A DNA stretch of 64,000 nucleotides from QZLE01 sp033852075 (lineage in GTDB: Bacteria; Pseudomonadota; Gammaproteobacteria; QZLD01): assembly GCA_033852075.1 (NCBI GenBank), contig JAWSVC010000020.1, forward strand, positions 48,893 to 112,892, given 5' to 3'. The notes under the pieces are model-generated. The model was not told the origin of the DNA and ran no database searches. It worked only from the letters and a program-made list of their open reading frames with translations. This document shows, in pieces, positions 16,838 through 25,756 of the stretch (position 1 is the stretch's first letter; each line of letters starts with the position of its first letter). A program made the translations under genes and the position numbers.

Positions 16838-18412
16838 ATGCCATCTTATCTGCATCCTGGGGTATATGTTGAAGAGCTATCAAGTGGTTCTAAGCCAATT
16901 GAGGCGGTTGGTACTTCAACAGCTGCATTTATCGGTTTCACAGTTAAGGGTTCAGTTGGTGAACCTGTACTTATTTCTAAGTGGGAAGAGTATCAAAATT
17001 TATATGGTGGTATTCAGGAAACTGAAACTGCTGTTTCTGGTTCTGCTAACGTTGTTGGCGATGCTTTAGGTCACAGTGTTTATGCATTCTTCAAGAACGG
17101 TGGTGGAAAAGCATATATCGTTCGTTTGGCGAAAAGCGCAAAAGCTTCAGAAAAGAATCTATTAAATCCTGATGCTGCTGCAAATAGTACAGCTGCTGCA
17201 GATCAGATGATTAAGTTTGCTGCAATTAATGAAGGTGCATGGGGTGATTCAATAGTCGTTAAGATTACTCCTAAGACTGGTACTAAGTTATTCACTGTTG
17301 ATGTTGGAACTGGTACCGGTGACGATTTTGAGGTTTTTGAGAAGTTTTCTGATATCAGTTTGAACTCTGCCGATAAAGCTGAGTATATCGTTGGTAACAT
17401 TAATGGTGTTTCTAATTATGTTACTGCTGAGGCTTTATCAGGTCTTAAAGCAGCAGCAATTAATAAACTTGCTGCTGGAGATGCAGTAGAGGTTGCTCTT
17501 GAAGGTGGTAAGGACGGTTCTGCTGCTGATAATGGTACTTACGATGATGTATTTGCTAAATTTGTGAAGATTCGTGATATCAATGTTATTTGTCTTCCTG
17601 GTAAATGGTGGGATAGCTCAAATAAGCCAGCGATTGAATCTGCTATTAGTCACTGTGAGCGAATGAAAAACCGCATGGTTATTGTTGATGTTCCTCCAGG
17701 ATCTGAGCTTACTCAAGAGAAAGATGTAACTGATCTTGGGCTTCCAACCAAAACTTATTGCGCAACTTATTATCCTTGGGCCCAGGTTTCTAATCCTTTC
17801 TATAATGCAGATACAAATCCAGGTGCTGCTAAGAATGTATTGGTTCAGCCTTCAGCATTTGCTGCTGGTATCTGGGCTAAGACAGATGCCAGAAGAGGCG
17901 TATGGAAAGCTCCTGCCGGTGTTGAAACTGGAGTACTTGGTCTTAATGGCCTTGAGTATATTGTTGAAGATAGTGAACAGGATTATTTAAATCCGCTTGG
18001 CATTAATGCTCTAAGAACACTTCCTTCATATGGTTCAGTAGTTTGGGGATCTCGCACACTTGCTACCAAGGCTGATCCTGAGTGGCGTTATGTTCCTGTA
18101 AGAAGAACAGCAATGTTTATCGAGCAAAGTGTTTCTGATGGTATTCAATGGGCAGTATTTGAGCCAAATGATGATAATCTATGGTCTTCTCTTCGTGTGA
18201 ATATCGATTCATTCATGAATGGACTTTTCCGTGCTGGTGCCTTTCAGGGTACTAAGGCTTCTGATGCCTATTTTGTTCGTTGTGGGCTTGGCGACACAAT
18301 GACTCAAGGTGACATCGACAGAGGACAGGTGATTGCGGTTGTTGGTTTCGCACCATTAAAACCTGCAGAGTTTGTAATTTTGAGAATCCAGCAAAAAGTT
18401 GGTCAGAACTAA
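16838..18412 (+). CDS. contractile injection system sheath protein (Afp2/Pvc2-like)
   Basis: The 524-residue product has the contractile-tail sheath signature at both ends: SYLHPGVYVEELSSGSKPIEAVGTSTAAFIGF at the N-terminus and VNIDSFMNGLFRAGAFQG...DRGQVIAVVGFAPLKPAEFVILRIQQ at the C-terminus, the parts that interlock sheath subunits. A variable central insertion (about residues 110-230) is acidic and alanine-rich. The sheath contracts to drive the inner tube through a target envelope. AAGGAGAGGTG provides a very strong ribosome site, in keeping with a high-copy structural protein. There is a single sheath gene, whereas Afp and PVC clusters have three. Confidence 0.96.
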   Translation: MPSYLHPGVYVEELSSGSKPIEAVGTSTAAFIGFTVKGSVGEPVLISKWEEYQNLYGGIQETETAVSGSANVVGDALGHSVYAFFKNGGGKAYIVRLAKSAKASEKNLLNPDAAANSTAAADQMIKFAAINEGAWGDSIVVKITPKTGTKLFTVDVGTGTGDDFEVFEKFSDISLNSADKAEYIVGNINGVSNYVTAEALSGLKAAAINKLAAGDAVEVALEGGKDGSAADNGTYDDVFAKFVKIRDINVICLPGKWWDSSNKPAIESAISHCERMKNRMVIVDVPPGSELTQEKDVTDLGLPTKTYCATYYPWAQVSNPFYNADTNPGAAKNVLVQPSAFAAGIWAKTDARRGVWKAPAGVETGVLGLNGLEYIVEDSEQDYLNPLGINALRTLPSYGSVVWGSRTLATKADPEWRYVPVRRTAMFIEQSVSDGIQWAVFEPNDDNLWSSLRVNIDSFMNGLFRAGAFQGTKASDAYFVRCGLGDTMTQGDIDRGQVIAVVGFAPLKPAEFVILRIQQKVGQN

Positions 18413-18434
18413 GGAATAAGGAAGGAATAAGACA

Positions 18435-18944
18435 ATGGCAGCACCAATGTTTAATGTAAATACGCACCGTCATGACCCATACAGAACCTTTAAGTTCCAG
18501 GTTCTGATTGATGGTAAACCAGTGGCTGGTCTGAAAAAGATGGGCGCACTTAAGAAGAAGACCGAAGCGGTTAAATGGCGTAGTGCCGGTGACCCGTCTC
18601 ATGAAAGAGTAATGCCAGGTGGTTCAAGTTACGAACCAGTAACTTTGGAAATGGGATTGACTCATGATCCGGTTTTCGAGGATTGGGCAAAACTTGTTAA
18701 TAATATTGATGGTGATTCAGCTATCTCTTTGAAGAACTTCAGAAAAGATATCATTATCAATGTACTGAATCTGCAGGGTAAGGTTGCTATCTCTTACAAG
18801 CTTTATCGTGCCTGGGTATCAGATTTTCAGGCTCTGCCAGATCTGGATGCCGGAAGCATGAATGCGGTTGGAATACAAACCATCACCTTGCAGCATGAAG
18901 GATGGGAAAGAGATACCAGCGTAGCTGAACCAGCTGAATCATAA
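18435..18944 (+). CDS. contractile injection system inner tube protein (Afp1/gp19-like)
   Basis: The 169-residue protein matches the T4 gp19/Afp1/Hcp-like tube family: HDPYRTFKFQVLIDGKPVAGLKKMGALKKKTEAVKWRSAGDPSHERVMPGGSSYEPVTLEMGLTHDPVFEDW, then KVAISYKLYRAWVSDFQALPDLDAGSMNAVGIQTITLQHEGWERD. These proteins stack as hexameric rings to form the tube that carries cargo. It lies 22 bp after the sheath gene with AGGAAT upstream. Only one tube gene is present. Confidence 0.95.
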   Translation: MAAPMFNVNTHRHDPYRTFKFQVLIDGKPVAGLKKMGALKKKTEAVKWRSAGDPSHERVMPGGSSYEPVTLEMGLTHDPVFEDWAKLVNNIDGDSAISLKNFRKDIIINVLNLQGKVAISYKLYRAWVSDFQALPDLDAGSMNAVGIQTITLQHEGWERDTSVAEPAES

Positions 18945-18983
18945 GTCTTTGCTTAGGTTTTTGTAAATCAGGTTTATGGTGTA

Positions 18984-19817
18984 ATGGATCTACTTCCAGG
19001 TGGATATTGGGATGGATCTAACTGTTTGCGAAACTATAGTTTCAGGGAATTAACCGGACAGTTAGAGATCGATCTTGTTGATGCAGTTGCAGAATCGGGT
19101 GGAAAATCCGGTTCTGTACCTGCTGTGGTTACATATGTGTTATTAGCTGCGTTAGATAATATAGATGGAGCCAAACCAAATCGGGAAATTGTACATAATT
19201 TGTCTGTAGTGGACAGACAGTATTTAATGCGGAAACTCGCAGTGATTCTCGGTTATGATTCTTCCTGGTTTTCTAAACAATGTTCAAATTGCACTGAAAA
19301 ATTTGATTTTCAAATCACTTATTCAGATCTTCCGGTAATTCCTGCCAAGGATGGCTACCCATTTGTGACTGTTGCTACCAGGTTTGGTGAACAAATATTT
19401 AGGGTGCCAACAGGTGCAGATCAGGAATCGGTATTGAATATAAGAAGTGATGCCGATGCAGAGAGAATTTTGCTAAAACGGTGTCATTTTGCAGGCGCTG
19501 GTTTTGAAAAGACGGATTTTGAAAATATAGCTTTTCAAAAAAATGATATTGAAAAGATCGGTGCGGCATTGGAACAGGTTTCTCCTGGAATTATCACCAA
19601 TATCAATGCTGGGTGCCCGGGGTGTGGAGAACAACATTTAATCAGGTTAGATCCATATTTTTTATTGCAAAAGAATATCGGTGAAGATCTATTTAACGAT
19701 ATTCATGTTATGGCAAAACATTATCACTGGAATGAAAGGGAAATTTTAGCCCTTAGCAGAAAGCGTAGACAGATTTATCTTGATTTAATTGAGCAGGATT
19801 CTATAGGTAGGGAGTAA
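18984..19817 (+). CDS. eCIS zinc-ribbon protein, T4 baseplate/chaperone-like
   Basis: The 277-residue protein carries two CxxC pairs (C100-x2-C103 in KQCSNCTEKF and C211-x2-C214 in AGCPGCGEQH) that probably join to bind one zinc ion. Proteins of this kind, related to the T4 gp26/gp51 baseplate group, occur right after tube genes in many eCIS loci. The segment around YLMRKLAVILGYDSSW recalls that group. A role as baseplate or tube assembly factor is inferred. The ATG at 18984 has only a weak ribosome site. Confidence 0.65.
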   Translation: MDLLPGGYWDGSNCLRNYSFRELTGQLEIDLVDAVAESGGKSGSVPAVVTYVLLAALDNIDGAKPNREIVHNLSVVDRQYLMRKLAVILGYDSSWFSKQCSNCTEKFDFQITYSDLPVIPAKDGYPFVTVATRFGEQIFRVPTGADQESVLNIRSDADAERILLKRCHFAGAGFEKTDFENIAFQKNDIEKIGAALEQVSPGIITNINAGCPGCGEQHLIRLDPYFLLQKNIGEDLFNDIHVMAKHYHWNEREILALSRKRRQIYLDLIEQDSIGRE

Positions 19818-19822
19818 AATTA

Positions 19823-21055
19823 GTGGGATTTTTTAGCGAGATTATTAATGATTGCTGTAACAGTTACCATGCTGTTGATGGCAGTTATGCTCGTCTACAA
19901 TCCAAACAAAATCGTCTGATCGGTAATGATTTTGCTGCAGAGGATAATGCACCGTTTGGAAAAACAGAATCTTTCTCAAAAGAATATTCAGAAAACAATT
20001 ATGGAGTAGATCAGGAACAACTTGAAACGCAGGTTGCTTCCAAAGTAGAAAATAAGATTAATGAATTTAACACTGTTGCTGAAGCGAATGTAGATTTAGA
20101 TGTACATGAAGATGATCAATTCGATTTGGCAGCAGAGTTACACAGAGTTCAGGTAGAGCGATTGCAGACGCAATCCAGGGCGCGTTCTAATGTCCCTTGT
20201 TCAGAGGAATCACAAGTGATTAGCCAATTAGGTGGTGATTCTGAGGAACATTTGCATTATGAAGATGTGAATAGATCCAGTATAGATTGGAAGCTGAAGT
20301 CGGGTGCCGAAAATGTGCGTGAAAAAAAGTCTGGTTCTGAGTTTTTTGAAAGTAGTTCTGATGTGCGAGAGTTTGACGAAGATGTCAACAATAGTCGCTT
20401 TGATTCAGACAGGTCTTTCTATGACCGTGAGGTCGAACTCGATATGAGTCGGATTAATAAACGTGAAAGTAGGTCAAGTACAAATGTGGAAGACGTAAAT
20501 CTGAGAAACAGTCAGGGGCAGCGCGCTCGACCTGAGCGATTAAATAATCAAGTTGATTCTTTAGAAAAGGTTTTTGAAGAGACAGACTCTCGTCTTCAAA
20601 ATGCTTTGGGTTCAAAGAATAAGCTAGGTAAAATTCCTAATCAGAATAAAACAGATGCTGTGGATACAGGCTTTGTAGATATGGACCAAATATATTCGGA
20701 GCTTAAGGCATCTGCGGATATTCTTGCAACTGAAATAGCTAACATTGGTAGTGAGGATGATAGTGCTTCTTTAAACGCTAATCCTGCTACCGCAAAAACA
20801 AAAAACCGATACAGGCTTAAATCCAGGCAAGCCACAAATCCAAATCATGATGTACCTAATAGTATACCTTCTAAGAATGCAACTATTCAGCCAAAGGTAA
20901 CCATTGGGCAGATTGATGTAATCGTTACCGCAGCATCAGATCCAAAAACAGACGTAGTTGATGCAAGATATAACAGTTCTTTGGAGGGTAGTACTTTTTC
21001 AAACAATAGTATTTTTTCTAGTAGAAGTAGTAGAAACTACTCAAGGAGAATATAA
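19823..21055 (+). CDS. disordered hydrophilic protein of the eCIS operon, unknown
   Basis: I do not recognise this 410-residue product. It starts at GTG (19823) with GGGAG ten bases upstream, 5 bp after the previous gene, and ends one base before the DUF4255 gene. A short N-terminal helix with a Cys-Cys pair (MGFFSEIINDCCNSYHAVDG) is followed by an almost entirely polar, Ser/Asn/Asp/Glu/Arg-rich region with no hydrophobic core, so it is probably disordered. It sits among assembly genes, which suggests a conserved accessory role such as scaffold, cargo adaptor or tether. A length ruler is less likely because long regular coiled-coil helices are lacking. Confidence 0.6.
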   Translation: MGFFSEIINDCCNSYHAVDGSYARLQSKQNRLIGNDFAAEDNAPFGKTESFSKEYSENNYGVDQEQLETQVASKVENKINEFNTVAEANVDLDVHEDDQFDLAAELHRVQVERLQTQSRARSNVPCSEESQVISQLGGDSEEHLHYEDVNRSSIDWKLKSGAENVREKKSGSEFFESSSDVREFDEDVNNSRFDSDRSFYDREVELDMSRINKRESRSSTNVEDVNLRNSQGQRARPERLNNQVDSLEKVFEETDSRLQNALGSKNKLGKIPNQNKTDAVDTGFVDMDQIYSELKASADILATEIANIGSEDDSASLNANPATAKTKNRYRLKSRQATNPNHDVPNSIPSKNATIQPKVTIGQIDVIVTAASDPKTDVVDARYNSSLEGSTFSNNSIFSSRSSRNYSRRI

Positions 21056-21691
21056 ATGGCAGCTCCTTCTCCTTCATCCTTATCAAAGGTTTGTAATGCG
21101 GTGGCACGGCATATCAATGAGAATATTATTGATGATGGTTCAGACGTGCGGGTAGTTGTTGGTAATCCGGCAGATGCTAAACCAGCACAGCAGGATTCAG
21201 ACCACAAGATTAACCTGTTTTTTTATCGGGTAGAGCCATATGCATTTTCTCCGGATACCTCATCAGGTGAAACCTTGCTAACCAAAACTCATTGCTTGAT
21301 TACACCGTTTTCGGTTGCTGAAGATAATGTCAGTTCTGGTGAGAATGACTTGCGCTTCTTGGGCGAGGTCTTGCGGGTATTGCACGAGAAACCATTTATT
21401 CAGGTTAAGGTTGAGGAAGGTGAAGAGTTCTTCGTACAGATAATCCATCAGGGATTAACCACAGAAGAGTTAAATCAGATATGGAATAATCAGCGCGATG
21501 TAACCTATCGTCCATCTGTCGGCTATGAAATTTCAATCACGCCAATTGTTCCGAAGGATAAGAAAATTCCGGCGCCTAATGTAGAAGAGGTTTCTATAAT
21601 TACCGTTTCCGATATCTCATATAGAAAATCGAATATGACTGAAATAGAAGAGCACGGTATTAAGAAGACTATTACTGAGGACGACCTATGA
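21056..21691 (+). CDS. DUF4255 tail-terminator protein (Afp16/Pvc16-like)
   Basis: The 211-residue protein has the DUF4255 pattern: SSLSKVCNAVARHINENI, DHKINLFFYRVEPYAFSPD, LLTKTHCLITPFSVAEDN and DLRFLGEVLRVLHEKPFI. In Afp and PVC the homologue caps the tube and sheath at the distal end and fixes particle length. The start codon directly follows the previous stop, and its own end overlaps the ATPase start by ATGA, so translation is coupled. Confidence 0.92.
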   Translation: MAAPSPSSLSKVCNAVARHINENIIDDGSDVRVVVGNPADAKPAQQDSDHKINLFFYRVEPYAFSPDTSSGETLLTKTHCLITPFSVAEDNVSSGENDLRFLGEVLRVLHEKPFIQVKVEEGEEFFVQIIHQGLTTEELNQIWNNQRDVTYRPSVGYEISITPIVPKDKKIPAPNVEEVSIITVSDISYRKSNMTEIEEHGIKKTITEDDL

Positions 21692-23028
21692 AACTAGCTA
21701 GTGTCGTACAACAGCAGGATAATCTTCTCGAAGCACTGGAACTTGAGTGCGAGCGTGTACGTATACTTTGCTCAATTTTAGAAAACAGCCGTAAGAATGG
21801 CGATGTCGCAAATAGTGAATATGAAAAGCTAAGTGCTATTCAGAATAAGATCTTCCATCTACGAATTTCAAAACCATTTTGGCAGGATGCCTGTGGCTCT
21901 GAACTTAATCTAATGGAAGCTGATGTGCTGGCCTGTATGTTGGCTCCAGAGCTGGATCCTACCGTTGGCTGGGCCTATCAAAGATTACAGTCAAATAACT
22001 CAAACTTTCCATCGGCAGCTTTATTGATTGATTTGCTGTGTATAGATCTGAATGCCTTAGGTGATTTCTATAAGGTGTTTGAGCGTGGTTCAAGCCTGCT
22101 CAATGAAAACCTGATCAAACATGATGAATTTGAATTATATGCGCCGCTACGTTTGATGCCAGGTGTGGTTCAGTTATTTTTAGGAAATACAAATAGCGTA
22201 ATTGAACTTCCAGGAGCAACCTTGGTTGATGAGCAATATTCATGGGATGATTTAGTACTGCCGGCAGATCGTAAACAAATGCTGCAGGAATATATCTACT
22301 GGATTCAACATCGTTCGTTAGTGACTGAAAAATGGAAAGGGAAAAAGACTGGAGGCCCAATTGCTCTATTTAGTGGGCCTTCAGGAACAGGAAAAACATT
22401 GGCGGCATCAATAATTGCAAATCAAATTGAAAGGCCGTTGTACAGGGTTGATTTAGGGCGTCTGGTAAGTAAATACATCGGTGAAACAGAAAAGAACCTT
22501 AATAGCTTATTTGATACTGCTGAGTGTCGAGATGTGGTTTTATTATTTGATGAGGCTGATAGTTTATTTGGTAAAAGAGGCGATATTAAAGAATCAAAGG
22601 ATCGTTATTCTAACCTTGAAGTAAGTCATCTGCTGTCGCGTCTAGAGAACATAAATACCCCATGTATTCTTACAACTAATATTCGCAAAAATATTGATTC
22701 TGCATTCTTACGTCGTTTTCAGGTTGTAATTGAATTTCCTCGTCCTGATGCGAATTCTCGCCAGAATATATGGAGTAAAAGCATCCCTGTAAAGGCCCCG
22801 GTTTCTAAAGAAATTGATCTGTCTATATTGGCTAAAATTTCAAATTTTAATGGCGGCAATATAAAAAATGCAGCACTTCATGCTGCTTATCTAGCCGCCG
22901 CAGATAGTTCAGATATGGAATATAGACATTTTGCTCAGGCTGTTTGGCGCGAAATGGCAAAAGACGGAAGGGAGTTAATGCACTCGGATTTAGGGCCGCT
23001 TCAGCATTATCTGGTAGATGGAGTTTAG
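21688..23028 (+). CDS. eCIS AAA+ ATPase (Afp15/Pvc15-like)
   Basis: The 446-residue protein has an N-terminal helical region and a C-terminal AAA+ module: Walker A GPSGTGKT (residues 230-237), Walker B VVLLFDEADSLFGKRGD (D288, E289), sensor 1 TTN and the arginine finger region DSAFLRRFQVVIEFPRPD. Afp15/Pvc15 ATPases are needed for assembly or cargo loading of the particles. The overlap with the DUF4255 gene is typical of eCIS loci. Confidence 0.94.
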   Translation: MKLASVVQQQDNLLEALELECERVRILCSILENSRKNGDVANSEYEKLSAIQNKIFHLRISKPFWQDACGSELNLMEADVLACMLAPELDPTVGWAYQRLQSNNSNFPSAALLIDLLCIDLNALGDFYKVFERGSSLLNENLIKHDEFELYAPLRLMPGVVQLFLGNTNSVIELPGATLVDEQYSWDDLVLPADRKQMLQEYIYWIQHRSLVTEKWKGKKTGGPIALFSGPSGTGKTLAASIIANQIERPLYRVDLGRLVSKYIGETEKNLNSLFDTAECRDVVLLFDEADSLFGKRGDIKESKDRYSNLEVSHLLSRLENINTPCILTTNIRKNIDSAFLRRFQVVIEFPRPDANSRQNIWSKSIPVKAPVSKEIDLSILAKISNFNGGNIKNAALHAAYLAAADSSDMEYRHFAQAVWREMAKDGRELMHSDLGPLQHYLVDGV

Positions 23029-23030
23029 TT

Positions 23031-23255
23031 ATGATTCATATCGATAGAATGTCAATTCAGCTTCCGCAAGGTTTTGAGAAAAGAGGGCAGAATATTGCGC
23101 GGTTAGTTGGTGATTATCTGCAAAATGCCAGGGTCGCTAAATCTGCCTCGATAGATGTGTTATCTGTTTCGGGGATTAGCGCAAGTAAGAATGATAGCGA
23201 TGAGTTAATTGCCAATAATATTGCTGAATCGATTATTCAGCAAAGTATTGGATAA
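23031..23255 (+). CDS. small conserved-looking eCIS protein
   Basis: The 74-residue product (MIHIDRMSIQLPQGFEKRGQ...) begins 2 bp after the ATPase stop. I choose the ATG at 23031, because the longer frame from 22944 would overlap the ATPase C-terminus. The pattern of a short beta strand followed by LPxGF and an amphipathic helix (NIARLVGDYLQ) is one I associate with small proteins next to eCIS ATPases. Its function is unknown. Confidence 0.7.
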   Translation: MIHIDRMSIQLPQGFEKRGQNIARLVGDYLQNARVAKSASIDVLSVSGISASKNDSDELIANNIAESIIQQSIG

Positions 23256-23290
23256 GTGGGTGAAAATTTTAGGTTTCTAAACCAGGAAAC

Positions 23291-23399
23291 CGTCATCCCT
23301 GCGAATGCCGGGATCCAGCAATATGAGTTGATTTCATATTGCCGCGCAAGGCGCGAATAGAAGGGTTGTAAATGGATTCTCGCCTGCGCGGGAATGACG
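23291..23399. repeat. family B repeat, complete copy
   Basis: The 109-bp unit has CGTCATCCC and GGGAATGACG ends. It contains the hairpin GCAATATGA (23318-23326) / TCATATTGC followed by CGCGC-AAG-GCGCG. It separates the first half of the eCIS operon from the tube-adaptor gene. Confidence 0.85.
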
Positions 23400-23466
23400 C
23401 ACTTTATAAGTGCTGGAACAAAATGAATTAACGTAATAGTGATCTGGAAAGAGGATTAGCCACTAA

Positions 23467-24099
23467 ATGTTAAACGTAACAAAAGGAATTTTGGTTGAAT
23501 ATGCGCTCTCATTACCACCTCTGGTATTGAGTTTTGACTTCAATCCAAAAACTCTGACTAGAACCAGAACTATTACTATTAAAAAGACTAATGTTCCTGG
23601 TCGCAGTGGATATGATTTTGTGTTGCCAACAGAAACTCCTAAGGTAGCTCAAGGTGTAAATGTAGAACCAGAGAGTTTTACAATAGATATTTTGATAGAT
23701 GCTACAGATCGACTTGAAGATGGTAATGTTATTGCCGAACAATTTGGTATAGAGCCGGAACTTGATACCTTACGCACAATGGTTGAGCCAAAGGAGAGTG
23801 GGCCAGGTGGAATGCAGATGTTGGCAGGTCTCGGGTTTGGTGGTAACCGAGCCTTTCAACGCGACAAGTCGGCATCGGTAATCTTATTCATCTGGGGAAG
23901 TCATGTTCTTCCGGTATTCCTTACTTCAATTACAGTTGAACAGTTGGATCATTTTCCAAATCTGGTTCCATATCGTGCGAAAGTAAGTCTGACTATGAAG
24001 GTTATAGAGGGTAATAACATATTTTATAAGGCCGAGAAGATTCGCCAGGTAATTGGTGCAGCACTTAATCTTGGTAATGAAATAGGAGGCCTATTCTAA
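23467..24099 (+). CDS. CIS tube-adaptor protein (Afp7 N-terminal domain-like)
   Basis: The 210-residue product resembles the N-terminal CIS_tube domain of Afp7/Pvc7: PPLVLSFDFNPKTLTRTRTI near the N-terminus, VEPESFTIDILIDATDR, and SASVILFIWGSHVLPVFLTSITVEQLDHFPNLVPYRAKVSLTMKVIE. This domain links the inner tube to the hub in the baseplate. In Afp7/Pvc7 it is fused to a LysM-like domain; here that part is a separate gene one base downstream. A GA-rich ribosome site (AGAGGATTAG) precedes the ATG. Confidence 0.88.
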   Translation: MLNVTKGILVEYALSLPPLVLSFDFNPKTLTRTRTITIKKTNVPGRSGYDFVLPTETPKVAQGVNVEPESFTIDILIDATDRLEDGNVIAEQFGIEPELDTLRTMVEPKESGPGGMQMLAGLGFGGNRAFQRDKSASVILFIWGSHVLPVFLTSITVEQLDHFPNLVPYRAKVSLTMKVIEGNNIFYKAEKIRQVIGAALNLGNEIGGLF

Positions 24100-24100
24100 G

Positions 24101-24397
24101 ATGCTTACAGACAGATCCAGATACAAGGATACACAAGGTTTTATTGGTTCTGAAGATGGGAAAAATTCTTCTTTTAAAGGCTTGAGGTTTAGGAAGATAA
24201 AGCCAGCAACAGGAGTTATTGAATACGAAGTTAAGCAAGGTGATCGCTTGGATCATCTGGCGCAGAATTTTTATAACAATGATCGTATGTGGTGGCGTAT
24301 TTTGGATGCCAATCCACACATATCATATGGTGCAGATTTGATGTTAGACGCCAATATGATTGGTGAAGTTATTTTGATTCCAAGGGAATCGGAATAG
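24101..24397 (+). CDS. LysM-like baseplate protein (Afp7 C-terminal domain-like)
   Basis: The 98-residue protein has a disordered N-terminus and one LysM-like/gp53-type module (YEVKQGDRLDHLAQNFYNNDRMWWRILDANPHI...GEVILIPRE). In contractile tails such modules fasten the hub to the wedges rather than bind peptidoglycan. GGAGG lies 11 bases before the ATG, inside the previous gene. The stop codon is part of the first arm of a family A repeat. Confidence 0.9.
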   Translation: MLTDRSRYKDTQGFIGSEDGKNSSFKGLRFRKIKPATGVIEYEVKQGDRLDHLAQNFYNNDRMWWRILDANPHISYGADLMLDANMIGEVILIPRESE

Positions 24398-24488
24398 CAA
24401 ACAAGATCACTGAGCGTAGCCGAAGTGTGTTTGCTAATTTAAATATTTTTTGAAGGCCCTTCGGCTACGCTCAGGGAGCTTCAAAATG
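24396..24488. repeat. family A repeat
   Basis: AGCAAACA (24396-24403) and TGTTTGCT (24428-24435) flank the core CTGAGCGTAGCCGAAG (24410-24425). TTTTGAAG/CTTCAAAA flank the reverse-complement core (24459-24474). The first arm starts within the preceding stop codon. Confidence 0.85.
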
Positions 24489-24538
24489 TATTCCAGCTAG
24501 CGCTGGAATAACTGGATACCGGCCTACGCCGGTATGAC
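24489..24538. repeat. family B half unit
   Basis: TATTCCAGC (24489-24497) pairs with GCTGGAATA (24502-24510). CTGGATACCGGCCTACGCCGGTATGAC follows (24512-24538 region), the same end unit seen at 26057 and 33517. Confidence 0.75.
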
Positions 24539-24601
24539 GAAGTAAGAATATGGTGGTAATAACCACCAAATGAAAAGGAACAAATTAACAGGTAATAAAC
24601 A

Positions 24602-25756
24602 ATGTCACTGATTTCACTATTCACTGAAAACGATGCCCCTGCAGAATGCAGAATAAAGGTCGGATCGCAACAAAGCGAGGTATCCGATTTTTATCCTTAT
24701 CTGCAACAGGTGAAGGTGGAATCCTCTCGTAAAGAAGCTACTACAGCAACATTAACATTCAATACTGCAAGAGATACTGATGGTACTTGGGATGTGCAGG
24801 ATGCCGGTATTTTCCTTCCATGGGAACAAATAATTATCGAGGCTGTTTTTGCTAACTCCTTAGGTGGAGAACATACTGAAGAAGTTATGCGTGGATTTAT
24901 TCGTGAGATGTCCGTTGATTATCCCAGCGATGAAAACGCTATCGTTACCGTAACCTGTCAGGATGAATCGATTGGATTAGACCGGCTTCATGTTGCCAAA
25001 TCCTGGGGGGTAGATGCCCCAACAACAGATGCAGCTATTGTTGCAGAGATAGCAAGTGACCATGGGTTATCGGTGCATACCGATAGTCAGGCAGGTAAAC
25101 AATCGCTGGTTCTTAATCAGGATTCTACAGATATAGTGTTTTTGCAGGAAAGGGCAAAGGCCAATGGTTATGAATTGATTGTCAGGGAAGGGGAAATATA
25201 TTTTGGTCCAATGCGAATTGAAATGGAGCCGCAATCAACAATTATGGTATATGCAGGAGATGAAACAAACTGCGTAAGTTTTTCTAGTAATGTTGATTCT
25301 CACTCTCCTGATATGGTTGCGTTTGATGTTGCTGCTGAAAATGGCTCTGGTGTCGTTACTCAAACAGTGGAGCCAAATTTAACATTAATGGGAACTACTC
25401 CAGCAAACAGTAGTAGTTCAGGATTGCCTGATTTTACCTGGAAGATGCGTCGTGACGCATCAGGTGTCAGTGAAGAAGACAGAATGACACTGGCGCAGGC
25501 AAAGGCTAATGAACTTTCCATGAAGGTTAAGGCGCAGGGGGTTCTGGATGGTACTTTTTATGGACACGTTCTTCGAGTTGGTGAACCGGTTCCGGTAGAT
25601 GGAATTGGAAATTGGCTTGGAGGTATCTATTACGTTGATTCAGTAGTTCATGAGTTTTCATTTGAGGGTTATCGCCAGAACTTCAGGCTTATTCGTAATG
25701 CCTTTGGAGATAATATTGAAAGTGGTCTGCTAGGCAGTTTGGCAGCATTGATTTAA
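24602..25756 (+). CDS. baseplate hub protein, gpD/gp27-like (Afp8 N-terminal part)
   Basis: The 384-residue product belongs to the phage late control D / VgrG-N / gp27 fold: VEMRGFIREM-type strand (EVMRGFIREMSVDYP), ITVTCQDESIGLDRLHVAKSW, ERAKANGYELIVREGEIYFGP and a final KAQGVLDGTFYGHVLRVGEPVPVDGIG segment. The hub forms a trimer that joins tube to spike. Afp8 and VgrG carry hub and spike in one chain; here the spike is the next gene. A weak AGGTAAT precedes the ATG. Confidence 0.9.
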   Translation: MSLISLFTENDAPAECRIKVGSQQSEVSDFYPYLQQVKVESSRKEATTATLTFNTARDTDGTWDVQDAGIFLPWEQIIIEAVFANSLGGEHTEEVMRGFIREMSVDYPSDENAIVTVTCQDESIGLDRLHVAKSWGVDAPTTDAAIVAEIASDHGLSVHTDSQAGKQSLVLNQDSTDIVFLQERAKANGYELIVREGEIYFGPMRIEMEPQSTIMVYAGDETNCVSFSSNVDSHSPDMVAFDVAAENGSGVVTQTVEPNLTLMGTTPANSSSSGLPDFTWKMRRDASGVSEEDRMTLAQAKANELSMKVKAQGVLDGTFYGHVLRVGEPVPVDGIGNWLGGIYYVDSVVHEFSFEGYRQNFRLIRNAFGDNIESGLLGSLAALI

